From: Chitinophagaceae bacterium
GTDB taxonomy: Bacteria; Bacteroidota; Bacteroidia; Chitinophagales; Chitinophagaceae
Assembly (NCBI GenBank): GCA_947476485.1
Contig: CANJQU010000007.1
Location: forward strand, 1-64,000
Direction of reading: 5' to 3'
DNA length: 64,000 nt
The notes under the pieces are model-generated. The model was not told the DNA's origin. It did no database searches and was given only the letters and a program-made list of their open reading frames with translations. The translations under genes and the position numbers were made by a program. This document shows, one piece after another, positions 1-10,672 of the stretch (within the stretch, counting starts at the first letter, position 1; every line of letters begins with the position of its first letter).

Positions 1-1
1 C

Positions 2-3000
2 CTGCCAGTAATGAAAAGCAGCGATAAAACCACTTCGCGCAACGCTAAAGCAAAAAGGGAGCAAACTAAAGCAACATTGCTGCAGATGTTGTTTGATGGA
101 GCTGACAAGAACGTATCTATCAGTGGGATAGACGCTTCGGACGCAGCGTTCAATTATTATACAAAAAACTCAGATCGCACGATTACAACAAAGATGTATT
201 CAAAGATCGTTTACCACGGGCTCTACCTGGGGATCGACCTTGTATTTTATTACAAGGATGGCGCGTGTGAATACGACCTTGTTGCTGACGCCGGCGCTGA
301 CCCTTCACTGATCAGGATGAAATTTTCCGGTCAGCAAAAAATTGAGACAAACAAAGACGGGTCCCTGGCGATAGTGTATAAGGGCGGCAAATGGTGTCAT
401 GGTGCGCCTAATTGTTTCCAGGGCGAAACTAAAATAGCTTCGCAATTCCTTGTAACGGGCAACACGGCAAAATTTTCGCTTGAAAAGTATGATGTAAGCA
501 AGCCGCTCACCATTGACCCTGTATTGGCCCACGCTACTTATTTCGGTGGCTCTTCAGATGAAGGCGTAAATAAAATAAAAACCGACGCCAGTGGTAATCT
601 ATATATTTCTGCGCTCACCGCATCTGCCAGCGGGATGCCGCTTACGAATCCCGGAGGTGGTGCATACTACCAGTCAACGTACGTTAGCGGACCATATTAC
701 GATATCTATATTGCCAAATTCTCTTCTTCCGGCACTTTATTATGGTGCACCTATTATGGCGATGGAGGAGAAGCCAACGGTTTTGATATGGATGTTAACA
801 CTTCGGGCAATGTGGCAATATGCGGTTCTACTCTGACCAGCGGTTTCCCTACTTATAATCCGGGAGGAGGGGCCTATTTTGTCGGCTCTTTTTCTTTTCC
901 CCAGTCGGGATATATTGCGGAGTTTAACAGCAGTGGGGTAAGACTATGGTCAACATTGGTTGGCCCCGGTGGTTATGGCGGCCTCACTTCCTTAACTTAT
1001 GATCCTTCCGGGAATATTTTTGTATCGGCGACAGCCAACAGTGCATTTCCTGTAGTGAACCCCGGTGGTGGTGCATATTATCAAAGTTCGCCAGCCGGAA
1101 CAGACCAGCTATGGGTAGGTAAGTTCAATACCAGCAGGGCGCTGGTGTGGGGTACCTTTTATTCAGGCAGTGGCTTTGGCGCTTTTGGTCAGTGTATGGC
1201 ATCAGACCCATCCGGCAACATCGTTGTTGGTGGTACGGCACATTCGGGTGTGTTCCCCACCTATAATCCTGGTGGCGGCGCTTATTATCAAAGTGCTGTA
1301 GGTGGTGGCCCAGCTGATGGCTTCCTGGCAAAATTCAACAACAGTGGTGTACTGCTCTGGGCCACATACGTTGGCGGCGATGGTGATGATGATATAATAG
1401 ATTGTGGGTTTGATCCGTCAGGCAATTTGTATACGGTTGGTTACAGCTCATCTACGAATTTCCCGGTTGTGAATAGCGGTGGCGGCTCCTATTACCAGTC
1501 TGTAAGAGGAGGTTCGCAGGATGCGATCATACAGAAATTCAGCTCAGCTAACGTTCTGCAGCATTCGACTTACTACGGTACCACGGGTACATTTGCATTG
1601 TACGGATGCCAGGTAACGAACAGTTCTTTGTTCATAGCAGGCTACACCAGCGGAACAGCACCGGTACTTGGCGCGTTTCAAAGTACGTCAGGCGGCGGCA
1701 ATGAAGGGGTAGTGGCAAAATTTGACTTGGCAATGATCATGAAATGGGCATCTTACTATGGCGGCACCGGGTCTGATGGAGCATATTGTATAGCTGCCGG
1801 AAGTGGTACTGACCTGTATTTTGGAGGTGGGTCAAACGGTAGCGCGCCACTCGTGAATAATGGCACATACTATTACGATGCATCCTACAATGGCGGCGGC
1901 GCTGATGGACTGCTTGTGAAGATCAACGATGTAGTGGTGGCTACGTCCACCGGCGCTACTAATAGCGGGCCTATATGCAAGGGCAGTACGGCAACACTGT
2001 TCGACAACTCAACTAATGCTATTACCTGGACCTGGACCGGCTCTGACGGTACAAGTTCCACGCTCCAGAGCCCCACTATGTCTCCGACCGTTACTACAAC
2101 GTACTCGTTGACCATAAGCAGTGCCAGTTACACCACCCCTACAATTTTCACAACCACTGTTGTTGTAACACCAGTGCCTGTTGTAAGCGCAGGGCTAAAT
2201 GTGATGGTATATTCAGGTAGCGGCACAACGCTAACGGCGAACGGCGCAACAACTTACAGTTGGTCGCCGGTTACAGGATTGTCTGCCACTACGGGTGCCA
2301 GCGTAACCGCTACCCCCAGTGTAACGACAACTTATACGGTAACTGGATCAAATGCCTGCAGCCGGACAGCAATCGTAAGGGTTGGTGTAACACCAGTGCC
2401 GACACTTACAGGCAGCACTGCCTGTATCGGAAGTATTCTTACGTTCACCAGCGCTGCCCTACCCGGCCGGGTTGTGTGGCAGTTGGGCGGTGCGGGTGTG
2501 AGCACAGTATCGGCCACGCTTGCTTCAACAGCTTCAACGGCCGCCGGGAATAGTGCCGGTACCGGAGGCTCAGGCGCCACCCACCTGAACAAACCGATAG
2601 GTGTATATCTCGATGGGGCCGGTAATACCTATATTACTGACAATAACAATCACCGTGTGCAAAAATGGAATGCCGGAGCTACTTCAGGCACGACGGTTGC
2701 AGGTGGTGCAGGTTCCGGAGCAGCGGCAACTCAGTTGAGTTATCCGGCGGCTCTATGCGTGGATGGCAGCGGAAACGTTTACGTAGCAGACTACTCTAAT
2801 AACCGTGTTCAAAAATGGGCTCCGGGCGCAACGGCAGGAACCACAGTTGCAGGCGGTAGCGGTGCAGGTTCCGGAGCATCGCAATTAAATCAACCTTGGG
2901 GTGTTTATGTAGACGGAGCAGGCTATATATACGTGGGGGACTATGGCAATAATCGCGTGCAGAAGTGGGCACCAGGTGCTACCTCAGGCACAACAGTAGC

Positions 3001-6000
3001 AGGTAACGGCGTTGCCGGAAGCCTTGCAACCCAGCTAAACGGCCCAGAAGGCGTTTATGTAGATGGCGGTGGAAACATTTACGTGGCAGACGCAAACAAT
3101 AATCGTCTGCAGAAGTGGGTAACTGGCGCCACCAGTGGGACGACGGTAGCTGGTACAGGTGTTGCGGGAAGCGGAGCAAGCCAATTGAACGGGCCTACCG
3201 GGATCAGCGTAGATGCAAGTGGCAATATGTTTGTCGTAGACGCAAACAACAATCGTATCCAGAAGTGGGATGCCGGAGCGGGCAGCGGCGCTACCGTAGC
3301 CGGCACTGGTGCCGCAGGTGCAAGCGCAGGGCAATTGAATAGCCCCACAGGCATATACCTCGATGATGATAATAATCTGTTCGTTGCGGACTATAACAAC
3401 AACCGTATTCAGAAATTCGCAGCCTCGATAACTACTACCATGACTGCAGCTTCGGCGGGAAACTATACTGCAGTGATCACTACAAAAGCCGGCAATGCTA
3501 CGACGAATAATGTTACAGTAAACACATCGCCGATTATTGGCATTAATACAGATGGCAGCGCAGCTATATACTCCGGCGGCACAGGCATTAGCCTTACCGC
3601 GAGCAGCGGATCAACATACATCTGGTCACCGGCAACAGGGTTATCTGCAACGACGGGCTCCAGTGTAACCGCAAATCCAACTACTTCCAATTCATACACC
3701 GTAACCGGAACAGCATCCACAGGGTGCAGTGGTACGGCATCTATAACAGTAAGCGTAGTTGCCATGCCGACACTTACCGGCAGCACAGCGTGTACTGGCA
3801 GCCTGCTTTCGCTAACGAGCCCGGCTCAACCAACACAAATAATATGGCAATTGGGCGGCACGGGGATCAGCACAGTTAGTGCTACAGTTGCGGCGGCAGC
3901 GAGTACAGTGGCTGGCACCGGCGTGAGCGGCGCCGGAGCTACGACCCTCAATAATCCTACCGGGGTGTTTGTTGATGCCGCTGGCGCTGCTTATGTAGCT
4001 GATGAAAATAATCATCGTATCCAGAAATGGCTTCCGGGTGCCAGCATTGGGACAACAGTAGCTGGTGGTTCGTTAGGTTCCGCTGCAAACCAATTACATT
4101 ATCCGACCACCGTGTATATTGATGCCAGTGGCAATATTTATATTGCTGATCAATATAATCAACGCATCCAGAAATGGGCGCCAGGTGCCACTACCGGAAC
4201 AACCGTGGCAGGTACAGGTGTTGCCGGAGCTAGCGCAAACCAACTTAATGTACCTCTTGGAGTGTTCGTTGATGCTGCAGGTAATATCTATATAGCAGAT
4301 TACTTTAATCACCGTATCCAGAAATGGGCTCCCGGTGCAACCGCAGGTACAACAGCAGCGGGTACTGGCATTGCCGGCTCTGCTCCTGACCAGTTAAATA
4401 GCCCCTGGAGTGTATTTGTTGATGCCAACGGAAATGTATTTATTGCGGATACTTATAACAATCGTGTGCAGAAATGGGCTCCCGGAGCCACGGCTGGTAC
4501 AACAGTAGCTGGCACTGGTGTTGCGGGCTCAAGCGCGAATCAGCTAAATACCCCAACAGGTGTATCTGTTGACCGCAACGGCAATATATATGTTGTTGAC
4601 TACGGAAACAATCGCATCCAGAAATGGACTGCCGGCGCTACTACGGGTGTAACTATTGCAGGAACCGGCATTGCAGGCTCCGGCCCGGGTGAACTCAATG
4701 GCCCTGTCGGCTTGTATGTAAACGGCACCGGGGATATTTACATAGCCGATGCATACAACAATCGCGTGCAGAAATTTACTGCGTCCATTACCACTACGAC
4801 TACCGCAGTTACCGCAGGAAACTATACAGCTATAGTGACGACTGCCGCGGGGAGCATAACAACAAATACGATAACCGTAAATGCGCTACCAACAGTAGGC
4901 AGTTCCGGCGGAAACACGGCTATCTGCGCCGGCAATACTGTTATATTTAGCGGCACCGGCGCCAGTTCATATAGCTGGACCAGCGGAATCACTGATGGCG
5001 TTGCATACACACCTTCGATTGGCGTTAATACTTATACGGTAACTGGAACAGATGCCAACGGATGCAGTAATACTGCTGTTACCTCTGTAACAGTCAATGC
5101 GCTCCCAACGGTTGGTACTACCGGAGGTGGAGTGGCCATATGTTCCGGCAATACCGCTACCTTAAACGGCACCGGCGCATCATCTTATAGCTGGACAGGC
5201 GGCATAAGCAATGGGACACCATTTACTCCGTCTACAGGCACAAACAGTTATACCGTAACAGGAACAGATGCAAATAGCTGCAGCAACACAGCTACCACCA
5301 CGGTAACTGTATATGCCTTACCCACTGTAGGCACTACCGGCGGGGATATCGCAGTATGCGCTGGCACGAGCGCTACATTAAGCGGCACCGGTGCAAGTTC
5401 CTATACATGGACGGGCGGCGTTGCAGATGGTATTCCTTTCACGCCCTCTACTGGTATAGAGAGTTATACGGTAACAGGAACTGACGGGAATAGTTGCAGC
5501 AATACGGCAGTTACACTGATAACGGTAAACGCATTACCATCGGTAGGATCCACAGGAGGTGGCAGCATTTGCGCCGGAAGTACTGCGACATTGAGCGGTA
5601 CGGGCGCAACATCTTATAGCTGGACAGGCGGAATTACTGATGGTGCTTCCTTCACACCGATGACAGGCATTAATTCTTATACGGTGACCGGCACTGATGG
5701 CAATAGCTGCAGTAGTACGGCCACAACCACAATAACGGTAAACGCAATACCAACCGTGGGTGCTACAGGGGGTGGCATTGCGATCTGCACCGGCACTAAT
5801 GCCACACTTAACGGCACTGGCGCAACTTCCTATACCTGGACAGGAGGCATCACCAATGGTGTTGCATTTACACCGGCAGCCGGGATAAACACGTACACTG
5901 TAACCGGCACAACAAGCGGTTGCAGCAATACAGCAACGGCAACAGTTACGGTAAATGTAACAGCAACAGGTACTATTACAGGACCATCATCGGTTACTGT

Positions 6001-9000
6001 TGGCTCAAACATTACCTTGACGGATGCTTTAGGTGGTGGCACATGGAGCGCAAGTAATGGTAATGCAACTGTTGTTGGCGGTGTGGTGCATGGTGTAACT
6101 GCCGGCACTGTCACAATCTCATACAACGTAACAGGTATCTGTGGTGCTGCATCAGCTATTAAATTAGTCACTGTAGGTTCGGCTTCAGTTTCCGTAGCAG
6201 CGATAACAGGCTACTACTACTACGTATGCGCCGGGTCGATGACGCCATTCTTTGACGCGACACCTGGTGGGGCCTGGAGCATTAACCCTGCGGATGCTGC
6301 AGTAGCATCAATATCGGCAACCGGTGTTGTAACAGGCCTGGCCGCCGGCACTGCCAGGATCAGCTATACCGTTGGCATATCTTCGGCAACTAGAGTTGTT
6401 ACTGTTTATCCCGTACCGGCTGCAATCAGTGGCACTGCGGGTGTTTGCCAGCTTTCAACTACCTCCTTGTCAGACATTACTCCCGGCGGTGTATGGAGCA
6501 GCGGCATACCTGCAACTGCCAGCGTAGGCACAAGCGGTATCGTATCCGGGGTTAACCCGGGTGTTGCGCCGATACACTACACATTGGTCACTCCTGCGGG
6601 TTGCCGTGCTACGATAATGATAACCGTTAATCCAAACCCGGCAGCTATTACCGGCCCGGTAAGGGTATGTGAAAGCTCGACGATAACACTAAGCGACGCT
6701 ACAAGCGGCGGTACGTGGAGCTCACTCAGCACTACCGTAACAGTTGGTGGTTCAGGGAATGTAACAGGCAGTTCGGCGGGTACCGCAATGATCACATACA
6801 CACTTCCAACAGGTTGCAAGAGAACATACAATGTCACTGTCAATGCTGCACCTGCCGCTATATCCGGCAACACACTGGTATGCCAGGGAAGCACCACATT
6901 TCTTACTGACGCTACAGGTGGCGGTGTCTCGTGGACAAGTGGCAGCCCTGCGATGGCAACTGTATCATTCTCTGGCGCCGTTTCTGGTATAAGCACCGGC
7001 ACAGCGGGCATAACCTATGCATTGACAGCCACAGGTTGCGCTGCGACAACTATAGTAACTGTTACTTCTATGCCAGCTGGAATCACCGGCAATGCTCCGC
7101 TATGCTTGCCTGCAACGATAACGCTGAGCGACGCAACAGGCGGCGGAACATGGACCAGTAACAACATTTCAATTGCATCAGTGGGCGCTGGCACGGGCAT
7201 AGTGAGCGGCGTAGCCAGTGGCATTGCAACGATCACGTACGCCACCACCGGTGCGGGTTGTTATGCGACAACAGTTGTGACTGTAAATAACGGAGCAAAT
7301 GCCGGTGCGATCTCCGGTGCCGGCTCTGTCTGTGCAGGCGCTGCGGTAACGCTAAGCAATACAGCTATGGGGGGAACCTGGAGCTCCACTAACCCTGCAG
7401 CCGGGACCATCAGCACGTTTGGTGTTGTAAACGGCATTACTGCAGGAACAACAACGATCTCCTATACGGTGACAAATTCATGTGGCACGGCTGCCGCTAC
7501 TGCGGTGGTGACCATAAACGCGCTGCCCTCGGCAGGATCAATAAGCGGATCTGTTCCTGTATGTGCCGGATCAACAATTGCGTTATCAAATGCTACTGCC
7601 GGAGGGGTCTGGAGCTCTTCAAACCTCAATGCTGTTGTAGATGGCTCAGGCAATGTGACAGGAGTAACTGGCGGAACAGCGACAATATCCTATACAGTAG
7701 CAAATAGCTGTGGCAGCGCAAGCGCTACATCGGCGGTTACGGTGAACGGATTTACCGCAGGCACCATCAACGGTTCTGCATCAGTTACTGCCGGACTCAC
7801 AATAACACTGTCTGACGCAGTAACGGGTGGTGTATGGTCTGCAAGCAACGGCAATGCTACTGTTTCAGGTGTGGGACTTGTTACAGGTATAACGGCTGGC
7901 ACGGTGATCATCAGCTACACGATCACTAATAGCTGCGGAACAATATCGGCAACCCGTGTAGTTACGGTCAATGCATCGGGCGTAACGGGAGTAACCGGCA
8001 CGCTGAATGTATGTGTCGGCTCAACCACAGTTTTAACTAATGCTACATCAGGTGGTACGTGGCATTCATCAAATATTTCAATAGCAACAGTAGGTACGTC
8101 TGGCATTGTAACCGGTGTTAATGCAGGTACCGCTACAATATCGTACACTATCGGCGGTGTACCAACTATGGCTGTAGTGACCGTTAATGCAATGCCTTCA
8201 AGTATTGGTGGCCTGGCTTCTGTTTGTAATGGATCATCAATTACGCTGAGCAATTTCACCAGTGGCGGAACATGGACCAGCACTGCAGGTGTATCGGTAA
8301 CAACAGGAACTACGGTGACGACTGTCGCCGGTATAACAGACGGAACTAATACTGTTACTTATTCACTGGCAACGGGATGTTTTAAAACCTTTAATGTTAC
8401 TGTAAAACCAATACCAACACCAATTCTTGGCAACTTTGCAGTGTGCGGGGTGGGCTCGGTAACATTTCTTTCTGACGCCACTTCTGGTACGTCATGGACG
8501 ATCAGCCCAGTTGGTACAGCTACGATCAGCCCATCGGGCCGTGTGTATGGTGTCTCTCCAGGCACAGCTACTGTTACCTATACTGCGGCAAATGGATGTA
8601 AGACAACAGCAGTGGTTACCGTAAATGCGTTAGTGGTGGTGGCACCTATATTGGGTGCTAACAACGTAGGCCATAACCTTACGATCTCGTTATCTGATGC
8701 CACCCCAGGCGGCATCTGGAGCAGCAGCAACCCGGGTTTGGGCAGTGTTGATGGTGCGGGCAATGTGACGGGTGTAGGTACATCAGGCACTGTTGTCATC
8801 AGCTATTCGGTTCCATATCCATCAGCAAGCGGTTGCACAGCCACGGCCACCAAGTCAATTACCGTTCATACTCCTGCGCCACACACTCAGGGAACAACGG
8901 TATCAGGCATTGTGGGTTCTTCGATCGCTATTCCCCGTGAGGTCATCGGGTCGTGGGCAAGCAGCGACATTACAATCGCTACCGTAGACGAGAAAGGCAC

Positions 9001-9367
9001 TGTAAATTGTTTGGCACCCGGCAATGTCAACATTATCCAAATCGTTACCAATAGCGATGGCACAATTGCAGCGACAGCAACGAAACTCGTAGTCTCCCAT
9101 CTTCCGTTTACGATAAGGCTAGTGCCAAATCCCAATACCGGAACCTTTACGCTTAGTGGCACAACTTACTCAGGGAAGGAGGAAATGATAACACTGGAAA
9201 TCACAGATATGCTTGGCCAGGTGGTTTATACAGCAAAGATCAAAGCTGCCGAAGGCCTGATAAACGAACAGGTTGTGCTGAATAGCAACATTGCTAATGG
9301 GATGTATTTGTTGCACCTGCACGATGGCACAGACCAAAAGACATTGCGCTTCGCAGTCAGTAAATAA
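2..9367 (+). CDS. Giant T9SS-exported surface protein with SBBP, NHL, Ig-like and BIG2-like repeats (5' end outside window)
   Basis: The frame is open to the left edge. The first ATG (position 11) has no signal peptide and lies just ahead of a domain resembling DUF7948 (about residues 20-175), which normally follows an export signal, so the true start is probably upstream. Domains in order, counted from that ATG: SBBP-type beta-propeller repeats with recurring NPGGGAYYQS phrases (about 178-635); Ig-like domains (650-795); six NHL repeats (845-1135); an Ig-like domain; six more NHL repeats (1315-1590); five near-identical PKD/Ig-like units (1625-1985); about fourteen BIG2-like units with a GGxWSSSN core (1985-3000); and a T9SS type-A sorting domain (about 3040-3118, opening VPNPNTGTF). 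This is a cell-surface or released protein, plausibly adhesive. No enzymatic motif was seen. The architecture call is strong; the role is inferred. Confidence 0.9.
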   Translation: MPVMKSSDKTTSRNAKAKREQTKATLLQMLFDGADKNVSISGIDASDAAFNYYTKNSDRTITTKMYSKIVYHGLYLGIDLVFYYKDGACEYDLVADAGADPSLIRMKFSGQQKIETNKDGSLAIVYKGGKWCHGAPNCFQGETKIASQFLVTGNTAKFSLEKYDVSKPLTIDPVLAHATYFGGSSDEGVNKIKTDASGNLYISALTASASGMPLTNPGGGAYYQSTYVSGPYYDIYIAKFSSSGTLLWCTYYGDGGEANGFDMDVNTSGNVAICGSTLTSGFPTYNPGGGAYFVGSFSFPQSGYIAEFNSSGVRLWSTLVGPGGYGGLTSLTYDPSGNIFVSATANSAFPVVNPGGGAYYQSSPAGTDQLWVGKFNTSRALVWGTFYSGSGFGAFGQCMASDPSGNIVVGGTAHSGVFPTYNPGGGAYYQSAVGGGPADGFLAKFNNSGVLLWATYVGGDGDDDIIDCGFDPSGNLYTVGYSSSTNFPVVNSGGGSYYQSVRGGSQDAIIQKFSSANVLQHSTYYGTTGTFALYGCQVTNSSLFIAGYTSGTAPVLGAFQSTSGGGNEGVVAKFDLAMIMKWASYYGGTGSDGAYCIAAGSGTDLYFGGGSNGSAPLVNNGTYYYDASYNGGGADGLLVKINDVVVATSTGATNSGPICKGSTATLFDNSTNAITWTWTGSDGTSSTLQSPTMSPTVTTTYSLTISSASYTTPTIFTTTVVVTPVPVVSAGLNVMVYSGSGTTLTANGATTYSWSPVTGLSATTGASVTATPSVTTTYTVTGSNACSRTAIVRVGVTPVPTLTGSTACIGSILTFTSAALPGRVVWQLGGAGVSTVSATLASTASTAAGNSAGTGGSGATHLNKPIGVYLDGAGNTYITDNNNHRVQKWNAGATSGTTVAGGAGSGAAATQLSYPAALCVDGSGNVYVADYSNNRVQKWAPGATAGTTVAGGSGAGSGASQLNQPWGVYVDGAGYIYVGDYGNNRVQKWAPGATSGTTVAGNGVAGSLATQLNGPEGVYVDGGGNIYVADANNNRLQKWVTGATSGTTVAGTGVAGSGASQLNGPTGISVDASGNMFVVDANNNRIQKWDAGAGSGATVAGTGAAGASAGQLNSPTGIYLDDDNNLFVADYNNNRIQKFAASITTTMTAASAGNYTAVITTKAGNATTNNVTVNTSPIIGINTDGSAAIYSGGTGISLTASSGSTYIWSPATGLSATTGSSVTANPTTSNSYTVTGTASTGCSGTASITVSVVAMPTLTGSTACTGSLLSLTSPAQPTQIIWQLGGTGISTVSATVAAAASTVAGTGVSGAGATTLNNPTGVFVDAAGAAYVADENNHRIQKWLPGASIGTTVAGGSLGSAANQLHYPTTVYIDASGNIYIADQYNQRIQKWAPGATTGTTVAGTGVAGASANQLNVPLGVFVDAAGNIYIADYFNHRIQKWAPGATAGTTAAGTGIAGSAPDQLNSPWSVFVDANGNVFIADTYNNRVQKWAPGATAGTTVAGTGVAGSSANQLNTPTGVSVDRNGNIYVVDYGNNRIQKWTAGATTGVTIAGTGIAGSGPGELNGPVGLYVNGTGDIYIADAYNNRVQKFTASITTTTTAVTAGNYTAIVTTAAGSITTNTITVNALPTVGSSGGNTAICAGNTVIFSGTGASSYSWTSGITDGVAYTPSIGVNTYTVTGTDANGCSNTAVTSVTVNALPTVGTTGGGVAICSGNTATLNGTGASSYSWTGGISNGTPFTPSTGTNSYTVTGTDANSCSNTATTTVTVYALPTVGTTGGDIAVCAGTSATLSGTGASSYTWTGGVADGIPFTPSTGIESYTVTGTDGNSCSNTAVTLITVNALPSVGSTGGGSICAGSTATLSGTGATSYSWTGGITDGASFTPMTGINSYTVTGTDGNSCSSTATTTITVNAIPTVGATGGGIAICTGTNATLNGTGATSYTWTGGITNGVAFTPAAGINTYTVTGTTSGCSNTATATVTVNVTATGTITGPSSVTVGSNITLTDALGGGTWSASNGNATVVGGVVHGVTAGTVTISYNVTGICGAASAIKLVTVGSASVSVAAITGYYYYVCAGSMTPFFDATPGGAWSINPADAAVASISATGVVTGLAAGTARISYTVGISSATRVVTVYPVPAAISGTAGVCQLSTTSLSDITPGGVWSSGIPATASVGTSGIVSGVNPGVAPIHYTLVTPAGCRATIMITVNPNPAAITGPVRVCESSTITLSDATSGGTWSSLSTTVTVGGSGNVTGSSAGTAMITYTLPTGCKRTYNVTVNAAPAAISGNTLVCQGSTTFLTDATGGGVSWTSGSPAMATVSFSGAVSGISTGTAGITYALTATGCAATTIVTVTSMPAGITGNAPLCLPATITLSDATGGGTWTSNNISIASVGAGTGIVSGVASGIATITYATTGAGCYATTVVTVNNGANAGAISGAGSVCAGAAVTLSNTAMGGTWSSTNPAAGTISTFGVVNGITAGTTTISYTVTNSCGTAAATAVVTINALPSAGSISGSVPVCAGSTIALSNATAGGVWSSSNLNAVVDGSGNVTGVTGGTATISYTVANSCGSASATSAVTVNGFTAGTINGSASVTAGLTITLSDAVTGGVWSASNGNATVSGVGLVTGITAGTVIISYTITNSCGTISATRVVTVNASGVTGVTGTLNVCVGSTTVLTNATSGGTWHSSNISIATVGTSGIVTGVNAGTATISYTIGGVPTMAVVTVNAMPSSIGGLASVCNGSSITLSNFTSGGTWTSTAGVSVTTGTTVTTVAGITDGTNTVTYSLATGCFKTFNVTVKPIPTPILGNFAVCGVGSVTFLSDATSGTSWTISPVGTATISPSGRVYGVSPGTATVTYTAANGCKTTAVVTVNALVVVAPILGANNVGHNLTISLSDATPGGIWSSSNPGLGSVDGAGNVTGVGTSGTVVISYSVPYPSASGCTATATKSITVHTPAPHTQGTTVSGIVGSSIAIPREVIGSWASSDITIATVDEKGTVNCLAPGNVNIIQIVTNSDGTIAATATKLVVSHLPFTIRLVPNPNTGTFTLSGTTYSGKEEMITLEITDMLGQVVYTAKIKAAEGLINEQVVLNSNIANGMYLLHLHDGTDQKTLRFAVSK

Positions 9368-9387
9368 TCGCATTCACTTGAAGACTA

Positions 9388-9415
9388 AGGGCCGGCGTCT
9401 CCGCCGGCCTTTTTT
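9388..9415 (+). terminator. Rho-independent terminator after the giant gene
   Basis: A perfect 8-bp stem (GGCCGGCG at 9390-9397, CGCCGGCC at 9402-9409) with a TCTC loop is followed by a T-run. It starts about 20 bases after the stop codon of the giant gene. It also lies between two convergent genes, so it could partly block readthrough from the minus-strand kinase-like gene, although the T-run on that side is poor. Confidence 0.85.
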
Positions 9416-9432
9416 ACATCAATAAATCGGCC

Positions 9433-10455
9433 TTACCTGTTAGCATTCATAATATTACGCTCCAGGTATTCATTCAGCTTCCGGGAATAGCTATCCATTT
9501 CATCGGCTGACGATCTAAGGTAATCCATAGCTCTCGTGAACTCAGCACCGGATGAGATCATATTCTCACTCATTAAATCAAGAATTCCCTGGCATCCTGT
9601 TATAGGTTTCCTGATCTCATGCGAAACGATAAAAAGCATATCCTCCAACGACTTCAGGTACTTGCTCCGCTCTTCCTCCAGTTTCTTCCTCTCATTTATC
9701 AATATCCTAATTGAAAGATAGCCGGTAACCACACCACCATTATCTTTGATAGGCATGATAACAGATTCTACCCAATAATAAGTGCCATCTTTTGCGCGAT
9801 TCCTAATATCCCCTGTCCACATACTGCCGCCGGAGATCGTGCGCCACATTTCAACAAAAAACTCTTTGTGATGAAATCCGGAGTTTAGTATGCTATGTGT
9901 TCTCCCCTGGATTTCATCCCTGGTGTACTTTGAAATTTTACAAAAATTGTCATTCGCATAGGTAATAACACCCTTCGTATCTGTTATGGAACTGATGATG
10001 TTTGTGTCTATTGCCGACTTAAAAGCCTCCAGCGTGTAAAGTAGTTTATCTTTCTCCTCTTGCATTTCCACAATTTCGTTAACATTCCTTCCCACAGAAA
10101 GAATCTCTGTCAATTTCCCACTATCATCAAAAATGCCCGTCTCATGCCATAGTATCCATTTTTCATTACCTGGCAATCCAGACCTGTGAGTACTGGAATT
10201 AGTTGGATGCTCCGGTGTAAGACCTTGAATCATGGTCTTGAATTTTCGTCCCCTTTCTTCAGAAAAATTATCGAAAAACCGTGTACCGATCAGTTCTGAC
10301 GATTTCCTTTGAAAGAAATCGCAATAGGCTCTGTTCACAAACTTCATTACGGTGTCGGGAGTTGAAACGACGATAAGGTCCTCCGAGTTTGTCAGCAAAC
10401 TATGACTTATTTCCTCTGTGTTTATTTCCTTGATCCTTTCCCTGCTAAATGGCAT
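9433..10455 (-). CDS. PAS-PAS-HisKA sensor protein lacking the HATPase domain
   Basis: Two PAS domains (about residues 20-125 and 145-260, numbered from the ATG at 10455) precede a HisKA dimerisation segment with an intact H-box (SHEIRKPITG). The protein stops about 60 residues after that histidine. No catalytic ATP-binding domain follows: only about 65 bases separate its stop codon from the end of the convergent giant gene, so a frameshifted remnant cannot be hidden there. It can in principle dimerise and be phosphorylated but cannot autophosphorylate. It may be a sensor/phosphotransfer partner for another kinase or simply truncated. The ATG at 10455 is preferred over a GTG at 10509 that would add 18 residues unlike a PAS start. 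It is divergent from the complete PAS kinase at 10673. Confidence 0.8.
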   Translation of the reverse strand: MPFSRERIKEINTEEISHSLLTNSEDLIVVSTPDTVMKFVNRAYCDFFQRKSSELIGTRFFDNFSEERGRKFKTMIQGLTPEHPTNSSTHRSGLPGNEKWILWHETGIFDDSGKLTEILSVGRNVNEIVEMQEEKDKLLYTLEAFKSAIDTNIISSITDTKGVITYANDNFCKISKYTRDEIQGRTHSILNSGFHHKEFFVEMWRTISGGSMWTGDIRNRAKDGTYYWVESVIMPIKDNGGVVTGYLSIRILINERKKLEEERSKYLKSLEDMLFIVSHEIRKPITGCQGILDLMSENMISSGAEFTRAMDYLRSSADEMDSYSRKLNEYLERNIMNANR

Positions 10456-10672
10456 TGGAGTTCTTTTTCGGTGCCATAGGTATGCCCCCGTGAGGAAGTA
10501 TGAAACCACAGCAAATGGAATAAGTCAAAAGTAACTGTCTGTCTCAACCAGAAAACTGACGAAAATCATTTTCAAAAATAAAAATCCCTTCAAAATATGT
10601 AGTTCCGTCTTAAGCAAATGACTACCTCTATATACGTTGAGTATTGCAATTAGCAGTATCTTTAGCGAGGAG

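Noticed and set aside
3463-9162. Many long minus-strand open frames inside the first giant gene (for example 6577-7011 and 7915-8283)
   Set aside because: They are mirror frames caused by the Thr/Val/Ala-rich repeat codons. Their translations are low-complexity and repeat with the sense repeats.
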